Numbered from the stretch's first letter, positions 26,427 through 35,437 are shown. The stretch: 64,000 nt of DNA from Capnocytophaga sp. oral taxon 338 str. F0234 (GCF_000192225.1 NZ_GL872413.1:163488-227487); one strand, 5' to 3'. A program made the numbers and translations. The notes: generated by a model from the letters alone, not told the origin.

Positions 26427-27359
26427 TTATTTAGGTAAGTTCTTAATCTTCTCTGTGAGTTTAGGGACTATGTCAAAAAGGTTGCCCACAATTCCATAAT
26501 CTGCCTCCTTGAAAAAAGGTGCTTCAGGATCGGAATTAATAACTACTTTTACCTTAGAGGCACTTACTCCTGCTATATGCTGAATAGCTCCCGACACTCC
26601 CAGCGCAATATACAAATCACAAGCTAAGGGCTTCCCTGTCTGTCCAATGTGCTCGCTATGAGGGCGCCATCCCATGTCAGACACAGGCTTTGTACAAGCC
26701 GTTGCCGCTCCTAAAGCATCCGCAAGATCCTCCACTATATGCCAATTTTCAGGAGTTTGCATACCACGACCCCCAGAAACTACAATAGAAGCATCATCTA
26801 TGGAAATCTTATTAGTAAACTTCTGCGTTTCCAAATGCTTAATGGGAAAATCTTCCTTAGAGAATTCTACAGAGAAATCCTCTATAGTAGCTTGTACAGG
26901 GGCTTCTGTTACCTCCACGATATTCCCAGAAAGAGTCATCACTTGCTTAGACGCAATAGGAATCCAAGCTATTGCTTTAGAGGAGAAAATCACCTTTTGT
27001 ACCTTACCTTCCTTAGGAAGTGAACTTACATTTGATAGATAACTTGCTCCCAATTTTATAGCTAACATAGGGGACATATAACGTATATTAGCGGAGCTTG
27101 GTAACAGTATTGTACTTACTTGCTTTTTCTGAACTATTTGCCTGATGAGATCCACATAAGCTCTTGCCTGAAATACGGAAAGTTCCTGATTAGTTACCCT
27201 TATGATTCTACTTACTCCATATTGTTGCAAAATAATAGGATCTTCTACATTAATTGTAAGGGCTATTATATCTTTGGACAATGCTCTAGCATAAGAGATA
27301 GTTTCTAATGTTTTTTTAGTAAATTGTCCATTATGGTATTCTGTATATACTAAAATCAT
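26427..27359 (-). CDS. etfA: Electron transfer flavoprotein, alpha subunit
   Basis: A 310-residue FAD-binding subunit that passes electrons from acyl-CoA dehydrogenases. The C-terminal FAD motif is clear: IVVSGGRGMQTPENW, VSDMGWRPHSEHIGQTGKPLACDLYIALGVSGAIQHIAG and VVINSDPEAPFFKEADYGIVGN. It follows etfB by 9 bases. Confidence 0.95.
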   Translation of the reverse strand: MILVYTEYHNGQFTKKTLETISYARALSKDIIALTINVEDPIILQQYGVSRIIRVTNQELSVFQARAYVDLIRQIVQKKQVSTILLPSSANIRYMSPMLAIKLGASYLSNVSSLPKEGKVQKVIFSSKAIAWIPIASKQVMTLSGNIVEVTEAPVQATIEDFSVEFSKEDFPIKHLETQKFTNKISIDDASIVVSGGRGMQTPENWHIVEDLADALGAATACTKPVSDMGWRPHSEHIGQTGKPLACDLYIALGVSGAIQHIAGVSASKVKVVINSDPEAPFFKEADYGIVGNLFDIVPKLTEKIKNLPK

Positions 27360-27368
27360 ATTTTTTGC

Positions 27369-28109
27369 TTAAAATAATTTTCTTTTATCGTGAAGTTCTT
27401 CTATCAATTCATCCAAATTATCCGGAGAAATCATTTTTATAGGGGCTTTCCCCTTTGGCTTTTCCAAAGAGTCAATAGCTGGTTGTGTGGTAGCCTCTAT
27501 CGGTGAAATTATTTGTAAAGGGGCTTTGCGAGCCATCATAATCCCTTTCATACTAGGAATACGTATTTCCTCCTCTGGGATAATCTCTTTTTGGATACCT
27601 ACTACTACAGGTAAGGGGCTCTCCAAAAGTTCCTTACCTCCATCAATTGCACGGGTAATCTTGGCTATAGCCCCTTCCAATGAAAAAGCAATTACATCAT
27701 CTACAAAATTAAAATCTAACAGAGAGGCTAACATCCCTCCTACCATACCTCCATTATAGTCTAAAGATTCTCTCCCACAGAATACAACTTCGTAGTCTTT
27801 AGCAATAGGGGCTAATTGCTGAGCAACAAAGAAGCCATCCATAGGTGTTGTCTCCACCCGAATCATTTCATCTGCTCCTAAAGCAAATGCCTTACGCAAC
27901 ACCGGCTCACTGTCCGAAAGTCCTACATGTACTAAAGTAATATGAGCCCCTCTTTGTTCTTTGAGTTGTAAAGCACGTATTAGGGCAGCTTCATCACTAG
28001 GATTAATCACAAACTGCACTCCAGAGGGGTCAAAAGCCTTATGGTCTGCAGTAAAATTTATCTGAGAGGTGGTATCCGGCACCTGATTAATACAAACTAA
28101 TATCTTCAT
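27369..28109 (-). CDS. etfB: Electron transfer flavoprotein, beta subunit
   Basis: A 246-residue AMP-binding subunit of ETF starting MKILVCINQVPDTTSQINF. The signature IDGGKELLESPLPVVVGIQKEI and the C-terminal MARKAPLQI stretch match. The frame is open 12 codons further upstream, up to the -7 promoter element, but family alignment supports the ATG at 28109. Confidence 0.94.
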   Translation of the reverse strand: MKILVCINQVPDTTSQINFTADHKAFDPSGVQFVINPSDEAALIRALQLKEQRGAHITLVHVGLSDSEPVLRKAFALGADEMIRVETTPMDGFFVAQQLAPIAKDYEVVFCGRESLDYNGGMVGGMLASLLDFNFVDDVIAFSLEGAIAKITRAIDGGKELLESPLPVVVGIQKEIIPEEEIRIPSMKGIMMARKAPLQIISPIEATTQPAIDSLEKPKGKAPIKMISPDNLDELIEELHDKRKLF

Positions 28110-28134
28110 AAAATTCATCTTAAATAATAAGGCA

Positions 28135-28142
28135 CAAAGATA
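28135..28142 (-). promoter_or_regulatory. -7 element of the etfBA promoter
   Basis: Minus-strand TATCTTTG lies 25 bases before the etfB ATG. No -33 TTTG was found. Confidence 0.5.
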
Positions 28143-28181
28143 CAACTTAAAGTGAAAAATGAAAAACGAAAAACGAAAAAA

Positions 28182-28211
28182 TAAGGCTTCATTTTTCCAA
28201 ACAAAGCCTTA
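28182..28211 (-). terminator. Terminator after the glycosyltransferase gene
   Basis: TAAGGCTT (28182-28189) pairs with AAGCCTTA (28204-28211). On the minus strand it is followed by a run of T (complement of the A-rich 28160-28181). Confidence 0.65.
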
Positions 28212-28238
28212 CTCTAGAATAAAAACCAATTTTGTTTA

Positions 28239-29729
28239 TTATGCCTTTGGTATAAGTGATTTATAGAAAACAAATCCAAATCCAAAGGTAAGCATCAAAT
28301 GAAAAGGAAAGAGTCCAAAGTCATTAAGCTTAATACCACTGTACAATCCAAATAAGAAATAACACATAAGGAGAAATTCCAGAATCATATTGGGAGAAAG
28401 CTTTTTATTAATATACTTATTACCCTTCCAAGAGTCCTTCAAGGAACTGATATTGAACTTAGGTGTACGAACGAATTCTGTCTTTTTACCCCAATAACCC
28501 TGCAATACAGCCGTTACATTATGCAAAGAAAAACCTAAAGCTACTGAGAAGAAACTAAAGAATAGCTTGATATAATCCACAAAATCATCAAACGTTTTCC
28601 CTTGAATATTTTTATAAGTAATCCAATAACAACAGAATAATATCAAGGTACTAACCATAAAGAAACTAGTTACCTTAAATACCCAAGCCAAATGTGGATA
28701 GATACTCTTAATATACATCATTGGCACACTCAATACTGCTACTAAGAACACATACAGGAACATAGAGCTATTAAGCAAATGCATTACTCCATGAAACTTT
28801 GTTTTCCAACTAATATTCTTGGAAGCCAATACATTACGAACGGATTTTCTGAATACCTCAGCACCTCCTTTGTTCCAACGGAATTGCTGAGAGCGTGCTG
28901 CAGAAACTACTACAGGAAGTTCTGCTGGGGTCTCTACATCTTCCAAATATTTAAATTTCCAGTTCTTAAGTTGTGCTCGATAACTCAAATCCAAATCCTC
29001 TGTAAGAGTGTCTCCCTCCCAATTACCTGCATCCAAGATTGTTTTCTTACGCCAAATACCTGCAGTCCCATTAAAGTTAATAAAGTGTCCTTTACTACTA
29101 CGTCCTACTTGCTCCAAAGTAAAGTGAGTATCCAGAGCCAATGCCTGTATTTTAGTTAGTAGAGAATAATTACGATTGATATGTCCCCATCGGGTTTGTA
29201 CTACTCCTATATGCTCATCCTTGAAATAGATAACTGTTTGCTTGAGCCAATCAGGTTTAGGAAGAAAGTCAGCGTCAAAGATAGCAAGAAAATCTCCTTT
29301 AGCAATAGCGGTTCCATACTTAAGAGCTCCTGCCTTAAAACCTTCTCGTTTTTCCCTACGTATATGAACAATATCTAAGCCTGTTTTCTGCAATTCTCCT
29401 ATAATTCGCGCGGTCTCTGCCACTGAATCATCGGTAGAATCATCTAATACTTGTATTTCCAATTTGTTCCTAGGATATTCTAACTTAGCAATATTCTCCA
29501 AAAGCCTTGGTACTACATACTTCTCATTATAAATAGGAAGCTGTACAGTAACATAAGGAATTTCATTGGGATCAAGTAAATTGAACTTAGGTGCTTCGCT
29601 ATTTTGATTTTTATTCTTCAAATAGTTAACAGCAAGGTTTAATATAGTCAAACTATAGAAGAAGATAAGCACCAATGACAAACAATAAATTGCTGTGACA
29701 ATGTATGTTATGATAAGTCCTAAATCCAT
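28239..29729 (-). CDS. Membrane glycosyltransferase family 2 (cellulose synthase-like)
   Basis: A 496-residue processive-type GT2 with an N-terminal membrane helix pair (about 5-35), a cytoplasmic catalytic domain and four or five C-terminal helices (from about 315). Catalytic motifs are complete: VLDDSTDD (94-101), FDADF (Asp152, Asp154), TEDLDL (243-248) and QQFRW (281-285). It polymerises or transfers a nucleotide-sugar to a membrane acceptor; the sugar is unknown. It has its own promoter and terminator. An in-family cousin in Bacteroidota is annotated as a cellulose synthase-like or beta-glucan enzyme, but no partner subunit is here. Confidence 0.85.
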   Translation of the reverse strand: MDLGLIITYIVTAIYCLSLVLIFFYSLTILNLAVNYLKNKNQNSEAPKFNLLDPNEIPYVTVQLPIYNEKYVVPRLLENIAKLEYPRNKLEIQVLDDSTDDSVAETARIIGELQKTGLDIVHIRREKREGFKAGALKYGTAIAKGDFLAIFDADFLPKPDWLKQTVIYFKDEHIGVVQTRWGHINRNYSLLTKIQALALDTHFTLEQVGRSSKGHFINFNGTAGIWRKKTILDAGNWEGDTLTEDLDLSYRAQLKNWKFKYLEDVETPAELPVVVSAARSQQFRWNKGGAEVFRKSVRNVLASKNISWKTKFHGVMHLLNSSMFLYVFLVAVLSVPMMYIKSIYPHLAWVFKVTSFFMVSTLILFCCYWITYKNIQGKTFDDFVDYIKLFFSFFSVALGFSLHNVTAVLQGYWGKKTEFVRTPKFNISSLKDSWKGNKYINKKLSPNMILEFLLMCYFLFGLYSGIKLNDFGLFPFHLMLTFGFGFVFYKSLIPKA

Positions 29730-29754
29730 AATTTCATGGTTTTTAAAATAAGGG

Positions 29755-29784
29755 CAAAATTACACTTTTTTTTATAGAGAACAA
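29755..29784 (-). promoter_or_regulatory. Promoter of the glycosyltransferase gene
   Basis: On the minus strand TTG (complement 29782-29784), 19 bases, then TAATTTTG (29755-29762), 25 bases before the ATG. Confidence 0.65.
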
Positions 29785-29821
29785 GGTTAATTGTTATTTT
29801 TTTTAAAATTTCCTAAAAACA

Positions 29822-29850
29822 AAACTCCTTCCCAGCAAAGGAAGGAGTTT
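29822..29850 (-). terminator. Terminator of rpmE2
   Basis: A perfect 11-bp stem (AAACTCCTTCC with GGAAGGAGTTT, 7-base loop) is followed on the minus strand by a T-rich stretch. Confidence 0.75.
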
Positions 29851-29892
29851 GCCAAAATAATTTTAAAACTTATTTATTATGAAAAACCTTTA

Positions 29893-30144
29893 CTATTTTT
29901 GAAATTTAGCATATTTACTCTTGAACTTATCTATACGTCCTGCTGTATCAATAAGCTTTGTCTTCCCTGTATAATAAGGGTGTGAGGTACGAGAAATCTC
30001 CAATTTCACTAAAGGATATTCTACTCCATCTACTTCAATAGTATCTTTAGCTTCAATGGTTGACTTAGTGATGAAAATATCATCATTGGACATATCTTTG
30101 AAAACAACCAAACGATAATTAGAGGGATGTATTTCTTTTTTCAT
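29893..30144 (-). CDS. rpmE2: 50S ribosomal protein L31, type B
   Basis: An 83-residue L31 with [19 protein letters not shown] and [21 protein letters not shown]. It has no cysteines, so it is the zinc-independent type B form. It is monocistronic with a strong promoter and terminator. Confidence 0.95.
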   Translation of the reverse strand: MKKEIHPSNYRLVVFKDMSNDDIFITKSTIEAKDTIEVDGVEYPLVKLEISRTSHPYYTGKTKLIDTAGRIDKFKSKYAKFQK

Positions 30145-30176
30145 ATTTTCTGATATTTCTTCTTATTTTTGAGGTG

Positions 30177-30207
30177 CAAAGGTACTGCTTTTTTTTGAAT
30201 TGACAAA
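30177..30207 (-). promoter_or_regulatory. Promoter of rpmE2
   Basis: On the minus strand TTTG (complement 30204-30207), exactly 19 bases, then TACCTTTG (30177-30184): an ideal sigma-ABfr promoter, about 33 bases before the ATG. Confidence 0.78.
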
Positions 30208-30251
30208 TGAAAAAAAACTTTTTTATTCACAATCTCAAAATTTAACATTTT

Positions 30252-30566
30252 CTACTTCTTTACTTCCTTCTCCACCGTAAGCAAAGTAGCGAAAGTAAGT
30301 ACTTTTTCTCCAAATTGTAAAAAGAGTTCTCTCCTATATTTTTCCTCCAAAGCAGATTGAAAATGAGTGATTGCCTGCTTTGTATCTGCCTCATATTGCA
30401 CACTGAATGCCTTACTCTGGACATGTTCTGTATGTATCTGCAAAAGCCTTATCTGTAGGAATTCACTCTCCTTGAGCAACCGATCAAAATGTTGCTCTAT
30501 CCAAGATTGCCACTGAGGGAATACTTCCTGTTCTATATGAAAAGTAACATTATAAATATATTTCAT
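30252..30566 (-). CDS. DUF4286-family protein
   Basis: A 104-residue soluble protein starting MKYIYNVTFHIEQEVFPQWQSW, the typical DUF4286 opening. A ferredoxin-like alpha/beta fold is likely: dimeric antibiotic-monooxygenase/GYD-like proteins share the pattern, which is an inference. It lies 16 bases after the TonB-dependent receptor gene and may be co-transcribed. Function unknown; a role in haem handling is possible only from its position. Confidence 0.7.
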   Translation of the reverse strand: MKYIYNVTFHIEQEVFPQWQSWIEQHFDRLLKESEFLQIRLLQIHTEHVQSKAFSVQYEADTKQAITHFQSALEEKYRRELFLQFGEKVLTFATLLTVEKEVKK

Positions 30567-30582
30567 ATACTTTTTTATTTAT

Positions 30583-32733
30583 TTACAAATTCCATTTTAA
30601 CCCTACAAAGTAGGTTCTTCCGGGTGAAACGCTGGAGTAAAAACTTGTAGTCTTAGTTATATAATCAAAAAGATTATCTATTCCAGCATTCAAGGTAAGA
30701 TGATAAGGTAATTTTTTAGAGAATTGTAGCCGCCAGATACTATAAGAAGGATAATATGTATAGGCATCTCCTTCCTCATAGATATTGGTTTCACTCACAT
30801 ATTTCCCACTAAGGATGATATTAGGGAGATATTTCATATCTGTCTGTTCTACGTATTCTGCTTTTAGAGTGAAGGTATGAGGACGTACATCATCCCTACT
30901 TTTGCTTGTTACATAATAGGCATAAGATCCTTTAAAACGGAAAGATTTGTTAGGACGATATGTTCCTGAAAATTCAGAACTTATAATGTCCGTATTTCCA
31001 TCAAAATTGATATAACGAATGGTATCATTAGAACGTGACCAATGATAAGCAATCTTATCCTTCACTTTGGAATACTGAGTCATGGCTGTAATATTCCATT
31101 TCTTAGCATTAAAATCTACAGAAAAGTTAATATTATTACTCTTCTCAGGCTTCAAATCCTTATTTCCCATAATCTGAAATCCTCCTCCCCAGGGATGAAA
31201 CCAATTAGTATAAAGTTCTTTTAACGTAGGAGAGCGAAAGCCTGTAGAATAACCTCCACGAAAGGTAAAGGCTTCTATCTTAAACATTCCTGACAAGCGA
31301 TAGGTGAGGAATCCCTTAAAAAGAGAATGATAGTCCATTCTCACTCCTGTTACTAAAGTAAATGCATCAGAAAGAGCCCACTCTTGCTGAGTAAAAAGAG
31401 TGTAATTTTGAGCATTCTTTTTAGCTTCAGTCCCCGTATTATTAAACCGGAAACTTAAAAGTTCATCCGAAGACATCTCAGCCCCTACTACTAAAGAATG
31501 CTTTTTATAGAGTGACTGGTTATACTGCCCACCTGCTCGCCAAATAGAATTTTCATAGTTCTTATCTTTCTCTTTCAGAATTCTATAATACTTAAACTTA
31601 TCATAACGGTCATACGCTCCTGAAAGGCTAAGTGTTTTATCCTCCTTTATCTTATAATCGGACTTAAGTGCTATCGTATAGTTATAATAGCGATCTCTTA
31701 ACTTTTTAGAGGATTCTGTCCCTGAATTTCGTTCACTAAAATAATAACTTGGAGTAAGTGTCAGATTCCATTTGGGTGAGAAATCCAATCCTACTTTAGG
31801 AGTAAATCCATAATTGGTATAGCCTGCAACATTAAGTTCCCCCTTCTCAGAATATATAATAGAATCCTTTTTGTAGGTTTTCAGAGGCTCCTTGTCTGTT
31901 AGAATATAAGGCTCTCTAAAATTATAGAAAGAGGAAAGACGGATGCTTCCCCATTTTTGCTTAGTTCCTAAGGATAAGTTCGCTTTATGATCTTTCTTAG
32001 TATTATAAAGGTATCCTACATTCATCTCCAAGGGCTTTTGTGTTTCCTTAGTAATAATATTAATTACCCCTCCCAGTGCATTAGAACCATAAAGAGAAGA
32101 AGATGCTCCCTTGATAATCTCAATACGCTCAATATTATCCAAATCTATACGATCATAATCAATATTATCAAAGGTCTCCCCTGCCATGCGTTCTCCATCC
32201 ATAAGGAAAAGAACATATTTACCTCCGAAGCCCATCATATTAATATTAGGCATTCCTCCATTATAGGTAAAGTTGATCCCTGAAAATTCATTTTCCAAAA
32301 AAGATTGGAAGTCAGGAGCCTGAGATTTCTGTATATCCTTAGCGGTTATCACTTGTACTGTAATAGGTACATTCTTAAGATTACGCTCGGTACGGGTAGC
32401 AGTTACTACTACTTCTCCTACCTCTACTTCCTTATTTCTACAAAGAGTAAAAATATAATTTTTCTCATCTCTTTTTAGAGATACTTTAAAGAAACTGCCT
32501 TCATAGTCATCTTGAGTTACATAAAAATGATGAGTCCCTCTGGGTAAGCCCTGAAAAGAAAACCGTCCCTGAACATCTGTTTGTAGCTTTTTCTTCAGAG
32601 AAGTAAGCTCTATAGTCACCCCTGATAAAGGTTCTTTCGTTTGACAATCAATAACTTTCCCTGAAAAGGAATATTGTGCCCTCACACTCAACAGAGAAAA
32701 AAAGCAGCCTATAATAATGAAAATCTTTGACAT
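30583..32733 (-). CDS. hmuR: TonB-dependent receptor, probable haem/haemophore receptor
   Basis: A 716-residue outer-membrane receptor. Order: signal peptide (1-19, ending VRA), a carboxypeptidase-D-like domain (about 20-100, FSGKVIDCQTKEPLSGVTIEL), the TonB box region, the plug (about 115-230, NVPITVQVITAKDIQ to SSLYGSNALGGVINIITK), and a 22-strand barrel ending in a terminal aromatic/Leu-Asn strand. Near residue 500 it has GFRSPTLKELY and GNKDLKPEKS, matching the FRAP and NPDL boxes of haem receptors, with a His between (WFHPWGG). The adjacent HmuY lipoproteins make HmuR the likely identity. A stem-loop separates it from the last hmuY. Confidence 0.82.
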   Translation of the reverse strand: MSKIFIIIGCFFSLLSVRAQYSFSGKVIDCQTKEPLSGVTIELTSLKKKLQTDVQGRFSFQGLPRGTHHFYVTQDDYEGSFFKVSLKRDEKNYIFTLCRNKEVEVGEVVVTATRTERNLKNVPITVQVITAKDIQKSQAPDFQSFLENEFSGINFTYNGGMPNINMMGFGGKYVLFLMDGERMAGETFDNIDYDRIDLDNIERIEIIKGASSSLYGSNALGGVINIITKETQKPLEMNVGYLYNTKKDHKANLSLGTKQKWGSIRLSSFYNFREPYILTDKEPLKTYKKDSIIYSEKGELNVAGYTNYGFTPKVGLDFSPKWNLTLTPSYYFSERNSGTESSKKLRDRYYNYTIALKSDYKIKEDKTLSLSGAYDRYDKFKYYRILKEKDKNYENSIWRAGGQYNQSLYKKHSLVVGAEMSSDELLSFRFNNTGTEAKKNAQNYTLFTQQEWALSDAFTLVTGVRMDYHSLFKGFLTYRLSGMFKIEAFTFRGGYSTGFRSPTLKELYTNWFHPWGGGFQIMGNKDLKPEKSNNINFSVDFNAKKWNITAMTQYSKVKDKIAYHWSRSNDTIRYINFDGNTDIISSEFSGTYRPNKSFRFKGSYAYYVTSKSRDDVRPHTFTLKAEYVEQTDMKYLPNIILSGKYVSETNIYEEGDAYTYYPSYSIWRLQFSKKLPYHLTLNAGIDNLFDYITKTTSFYSSVSPGRTYFVGLKWNL

Positions 32734-32760
32734 TTATTGAATCTTTTTATTGAAAGAAAA

Positions 32761-32799
32761 ATAGAATTGCTATACTTGGGAAAGACATAGCAATTCTAT
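32761..32799 (-). terminator. Perfect 13-bp stem-loop between hmuY and hmuR
   Basis: ATAGAATTGCTAT (32761-32773) pairs perfectly with ATAGCAATTCTAT (32787-32799), loop 13 bases. On the minus strand TTTTTC follows the stem. It lies 32 bases after the hmuY stop and 27 before the hmuR start and could end most transcripts, giving more lipoprotein than receptor. Confidence 0.65.
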
Positions 32800-32830
32800 C
32801 AATTCACATAGATTAGAAAGGTATTATTAT

Positions 32831-33478
32831 CTAAAACTTGCCATCCTCACTGAGGATATATTGGAAAGAAGGATAGTTTTCCTGTGTTCTATCATTATAG
32901 AAATCCGTTACTTGGAATTTAGCAAAAGCTCCCTTGGCGGTTCTAATAATATAGACAAACTTGGTAGGAGCATATACATTTGGCCACTTACCTCCTTTAG
33001 ATTGCATGTTTTTAGGATTAAGTGATACATAACCTGTCTTGGTATCAAAACCTCCTGAAAGTAAATGGGAAAAAGTGTCATTCCTTTCTGTTAGGTTAGG
33101 GTAACTCCCATAATACATTACCCCTTTAGCATCCTGTATATATTCTTTTTCTTTAGGCAATGTAGCGATAGGAGCAGAAAAATCATTCCCTCCAACTTTT
33201 ACAACTCCTGCTTTTCCCTTACCTGACTCACCTCCATTGAGTTTTACATAGTAGGCAAAAAAGGCTATATCCCAATCCAAACTATTTTGAGGGTCAGCCA
33301 CCTCTACAATAGCATTTTTTTCAAAAGAATAATACACCCATTTTTTTTGTCCTGCATTGAGATTTTTCTCCTGCTTTACATTGGCAGGTTTTTTCTCTTC
33401 CTTATTATCATCCTTACTACAAGAGCTAAGTGCGAATACCCCCACTAATAAGGTAGCAAATAATAATTTTACTTTCAT
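32831..33478 (-). CDS. hmuY: HmuY-family haem-binding lipoprotein (copy 3)
   Basis: A 215-residue surface lipoprotein with lipobox LSSC (Cys20, followed by SKDDNKEE). The HmuY signature is SLDWDIAFFAYYVKLNGGESGKGKA (about 67-91), then KGVMYYGSYPNL and the strand APTKFVYIIRTAKGAFAKFQVTDFY. HmuY proteins take haem from host proteins and pass it to HmuR. Candidate axial ligands are Met in GVMYYG and in PKNMQSKGG. Nine bases separate it from the two-domain gene upstream, with which it shares a transcript. Confidence 0.85.
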   Translation of the reverse strand: MKVKLLFATLLVGVFALSSCSKDDNKEEKKPANVKQEKNLNAGQKKWVYYSFEKNAIVEVADPQNSLDWDIAFFAYYVKLNGGESGKGKAGVVKVGGNDFSAPIATLPKEKEYIQDAKGVMYYGSYPNLTERNDTFSHLLSGGFDTKTGYVSLNPKNMQSKGGKWPNVYAPTKFVYIIRTAKGAFAKFQVTDFYNDRTQENYPSFQYILSEDGKF

Positions 33479-33487
33479 AATTTTCTT

Positions 33488-34723
33488 TTATTCGCTTTTA
33501 GTTTTACTCAATTGGTATTTTAGCTTAGGAAAATTAGGTGCTTTTTTATCTCCTATCTTTTTGTAGAAGTCGGTTACCTGTACCTTAGCATAAGTACCAT
33601 CAGCTGTTTTTATAACATATACCCATTCGTTAGGACCAAATACACCTCCATTTTTCTTTCTCCATTCAGGAGAGGGATTGATTTGAATAGCCCCTGTGGT
33701 AGAACCAAAACCTCCTGTAAGTACGGGAGAGACATTTTCCTTTGATTCTGTTCCTTTCATACTCTTAAAGATAACTTCTTTATCTTTTTCAAATCCCTTT
33801 TTAGGAGTTTCTATAACTTTAGCAAAATCTTTTTCCTCCAATCTCAAAGCTTCTGCTTTTCCTTTCCCAGAAGTACCTCCATTGAGTCTCACATAATACC
33901 CCTTGAAAGCAATATCCCAAGAGAGATCTTCTTCTGGTTTAACGGGAGTTACCTCTCCATTTTTTAGGGAAAAATATTTCCAATCTCCAGTGGCATCCAA
34001 TTGTACTTCTTTTGCTTCATTACCAGAGAAATCCAAAGCTACTTTTTCTACAGGCTTAGGAGCTTCTTTTTCCCTTAAGAAGTCATAAGTAAAAGTAATA
34101 TACCCTGATTTATTTTTATCATTAGTATATCCTGTAAGTTGGATTTTTACATATTTATCTCCTTTAGCTGTTTTGAGTACATATACATATTTAGTAATCT
34201 CAAAGTGAGGAGCGTTTTCCCCTTCTTTTGGGCGTTTGTAGTTATACCAACCTTTAGGATTTGTACTTTCTACAGTTCCTGAGATTACAGGATTTTTCTC
34301 TACTTCTGTTATAGATGGCTGTGTCTGTCCAGGTAAAGGGCGACCATATTCATTAACCTTTGTATCCTTTTGATAACCTTCAGCAGGGGCTTTGGTAATG
34401 GCAGCGAAATCTTTGCTGTTGGTATTCACTACTTCAGCTTCTCCTATGCCTGATACACCTCCATTGGTACGGATATTAAAGCGGTTAAAAGCAATATCCC
34501 AATTATCACTTGTTTTAGGATTGGTTACTTCTACTACTTTACCTGTTTCAAAAGAGAAATAAGTCCATTTCTGCTGATCGGAGGCATCTAAGTTCTTAAT
34601 TTCTTTTGCTGTTTTTTCTGGTGTAGGTTTTGGCTTAGGTTCCTCTTTGTTATCATCCTTACTACAAGAGGTAAAGGTCATGAGCCCTACAAGAAGTGCG
34701 GGCACTAAAAATTTTACTTTCAT
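33488..34723 (-). CDS. Two-domain HmuY-family lipoprotein (tandem fusion)
   Basis: From ATG 34723 it has 411 residues, lipobox FTSC (Cys20). Two complete HmuY domains follow a lysine/proline-rich linker. Domain A (about 40-222) has NWDIAFNRFNIRTNGGVSGIGEAEV. Domain B (about 228-411) has SWDIAFKGYYVRLNGGTSGKGKAEAL. Family members normally have one domain, so the gene arose by tandem duplication and fusion. The Met positions of the single-domain copies are not kept: the sites read KVNEYGRP and PKGWYN in A, EVIFKSM and PSPEWRKK in B. It could bind two haems, bind another porphyrin, or serve as a scaffold. It has its own -7 box and the upstream start at 34765 would cross it. Confidence 0.82.
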   Translation of the reverse strand: MKVKFLVPALLVGLMTFTSCSKDDNKEEPKPKPTPEKTAKEIKNLDASDQQKWTYFSFETGKVVEVTNPKTSDNWDIAFNRFNIRTNGGVSGIGEAEVVNTNSKDFAAITKAPAEGYQKDTKVNEYGRPLPGQTQPSITEVEKNPVISGTVESTNPKGWYNYKRPKEGENAPHFEITKYVYVLKTAKGDKYVKIQLTGYTNDKNKSGYITFTYDFLREKEAPKPVEKVALDFSGNEAKEVQLDATGDWKYFSLKNGEVTPVKPEEDLSWDIAFKGYYVRLNGGTSGKGKAEALRLEEKDFAKVIETPKKGFEKDKEVIFKSMKGTESKENVSPVLTGGFGSTTGAIQINPSPEWRKKNGGVFGPNEWVYVIKTADGTYAKVQVTDFYKKIGDKKAPNFPKLKYQLSKTKSE

Positions 34724-34754
34724 CTTACTTCGAGTTTTATTAATTTTGTGGGTG

Positions 34755-34762
34755 CAAAGATA
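34755..34762 (-). promoter_or_regulatory. -7 element of the two-domain HmuY gene
   Basis: Minus-strand TATCTTTG lies 31 bases before ATG 34723. No -33 TTTG at the usual distance, so it may need an activator. Confidence 0.5.
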
Positions 34763-34810
34763 CAATTTTATTTAGAATAAAAAAAAATAAATGGATTATT
34801 TTATCCTTAT

Positions 34811-35437
34811 TTAAAATTTACCTCCTTCAGCGAATTGATAGCTAAAAGCTGGATATCCTCCTTTTCCTTCACTACTTGTATAATCGGTAAATTGTAGCTT
34901 CAAAGGCTTCCCTTCTGCCGTTTTTACCACATATACATACTTGGTTATACCATAAATATCACCCTTGCCTGTCATCATATTAGCCATGTCAATAGTAACA
35001 TAGCCTGTAGTATTCTCTCCTTTTATACCGCCCGAGATGGTTGCAGAAAAACTTCCTTTTGTAGGCTTAGGAGGCATTCCTAATGACATTACTCCTTGCT
35101 TATCTTTACTATAACCAGAAGCAGGTACTTCTTTAACCTCTGATAGGACTGTTTTATCTGTTTTGATTACCTCTGCTTGCCCTTTGCCTGAATCACCTCC
35201 GTTAAGCTTTACATAATAACGGTTAAAAGCAATATCCCAATCCAAAGAAGTCTTTGGGTCTTCCACTGTAACTTCCTTGCCTTTGGCAAAGGAGAAATAC
35301 TTCCAATCAGTTCCTGAGGCATTCACTACAGCAGATTTCTCTTTCTTATTTTCTTCTTTTTTACTTTCCTCTTTGCTACAAGAGGCAAATACGAACAATC
35401 CTGTTACTAAAACAGGAATCAAAATTCTCATTTTCAT
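34811..35437 (-). CDS. hmuY: HmuY-family haem-binding lipoprotein (copy 1)
   Basis: From ATG 35437 it has 208 residues with lipobox FASC (Cys20). HmuY signature: SLDWDIAFNRYYVKLNGGDSGKGQAEV, then KDKQGVMSLGMPPKP and DMANMMTGKGDIYGITKYVYVVKT. The two Met-rich spots fall where haem ligands sit in the family: P. gingivalis HmuY uses two His, whereas T. forsythia Tfo and P. intermedia homologues use Met. This is therefore probably a Met-coordinating type. A second ATG two codons later is also possible. It is first in the locus with the best promoter. Confidence 0.85.
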   Translation of the reverse strand: MKMRILIPVLVTGLFVFASCSKEESKKEENKKEKSAVVNASGTDWKYFSFAKGKEVTVEDPKTSLDWDIAFNRYYVKLNGGDSGKGQAEVIKTDKTVLSEVKEVPASGYSKDKQGVMSLGMPPKPTKGSFSATISGGIKGENTTGYVTIDMANMMTGKGDIYGITKYVYVVKTAEGKPLKLQFTDYTSSEGKGGYPAFSYQFAEGGKF

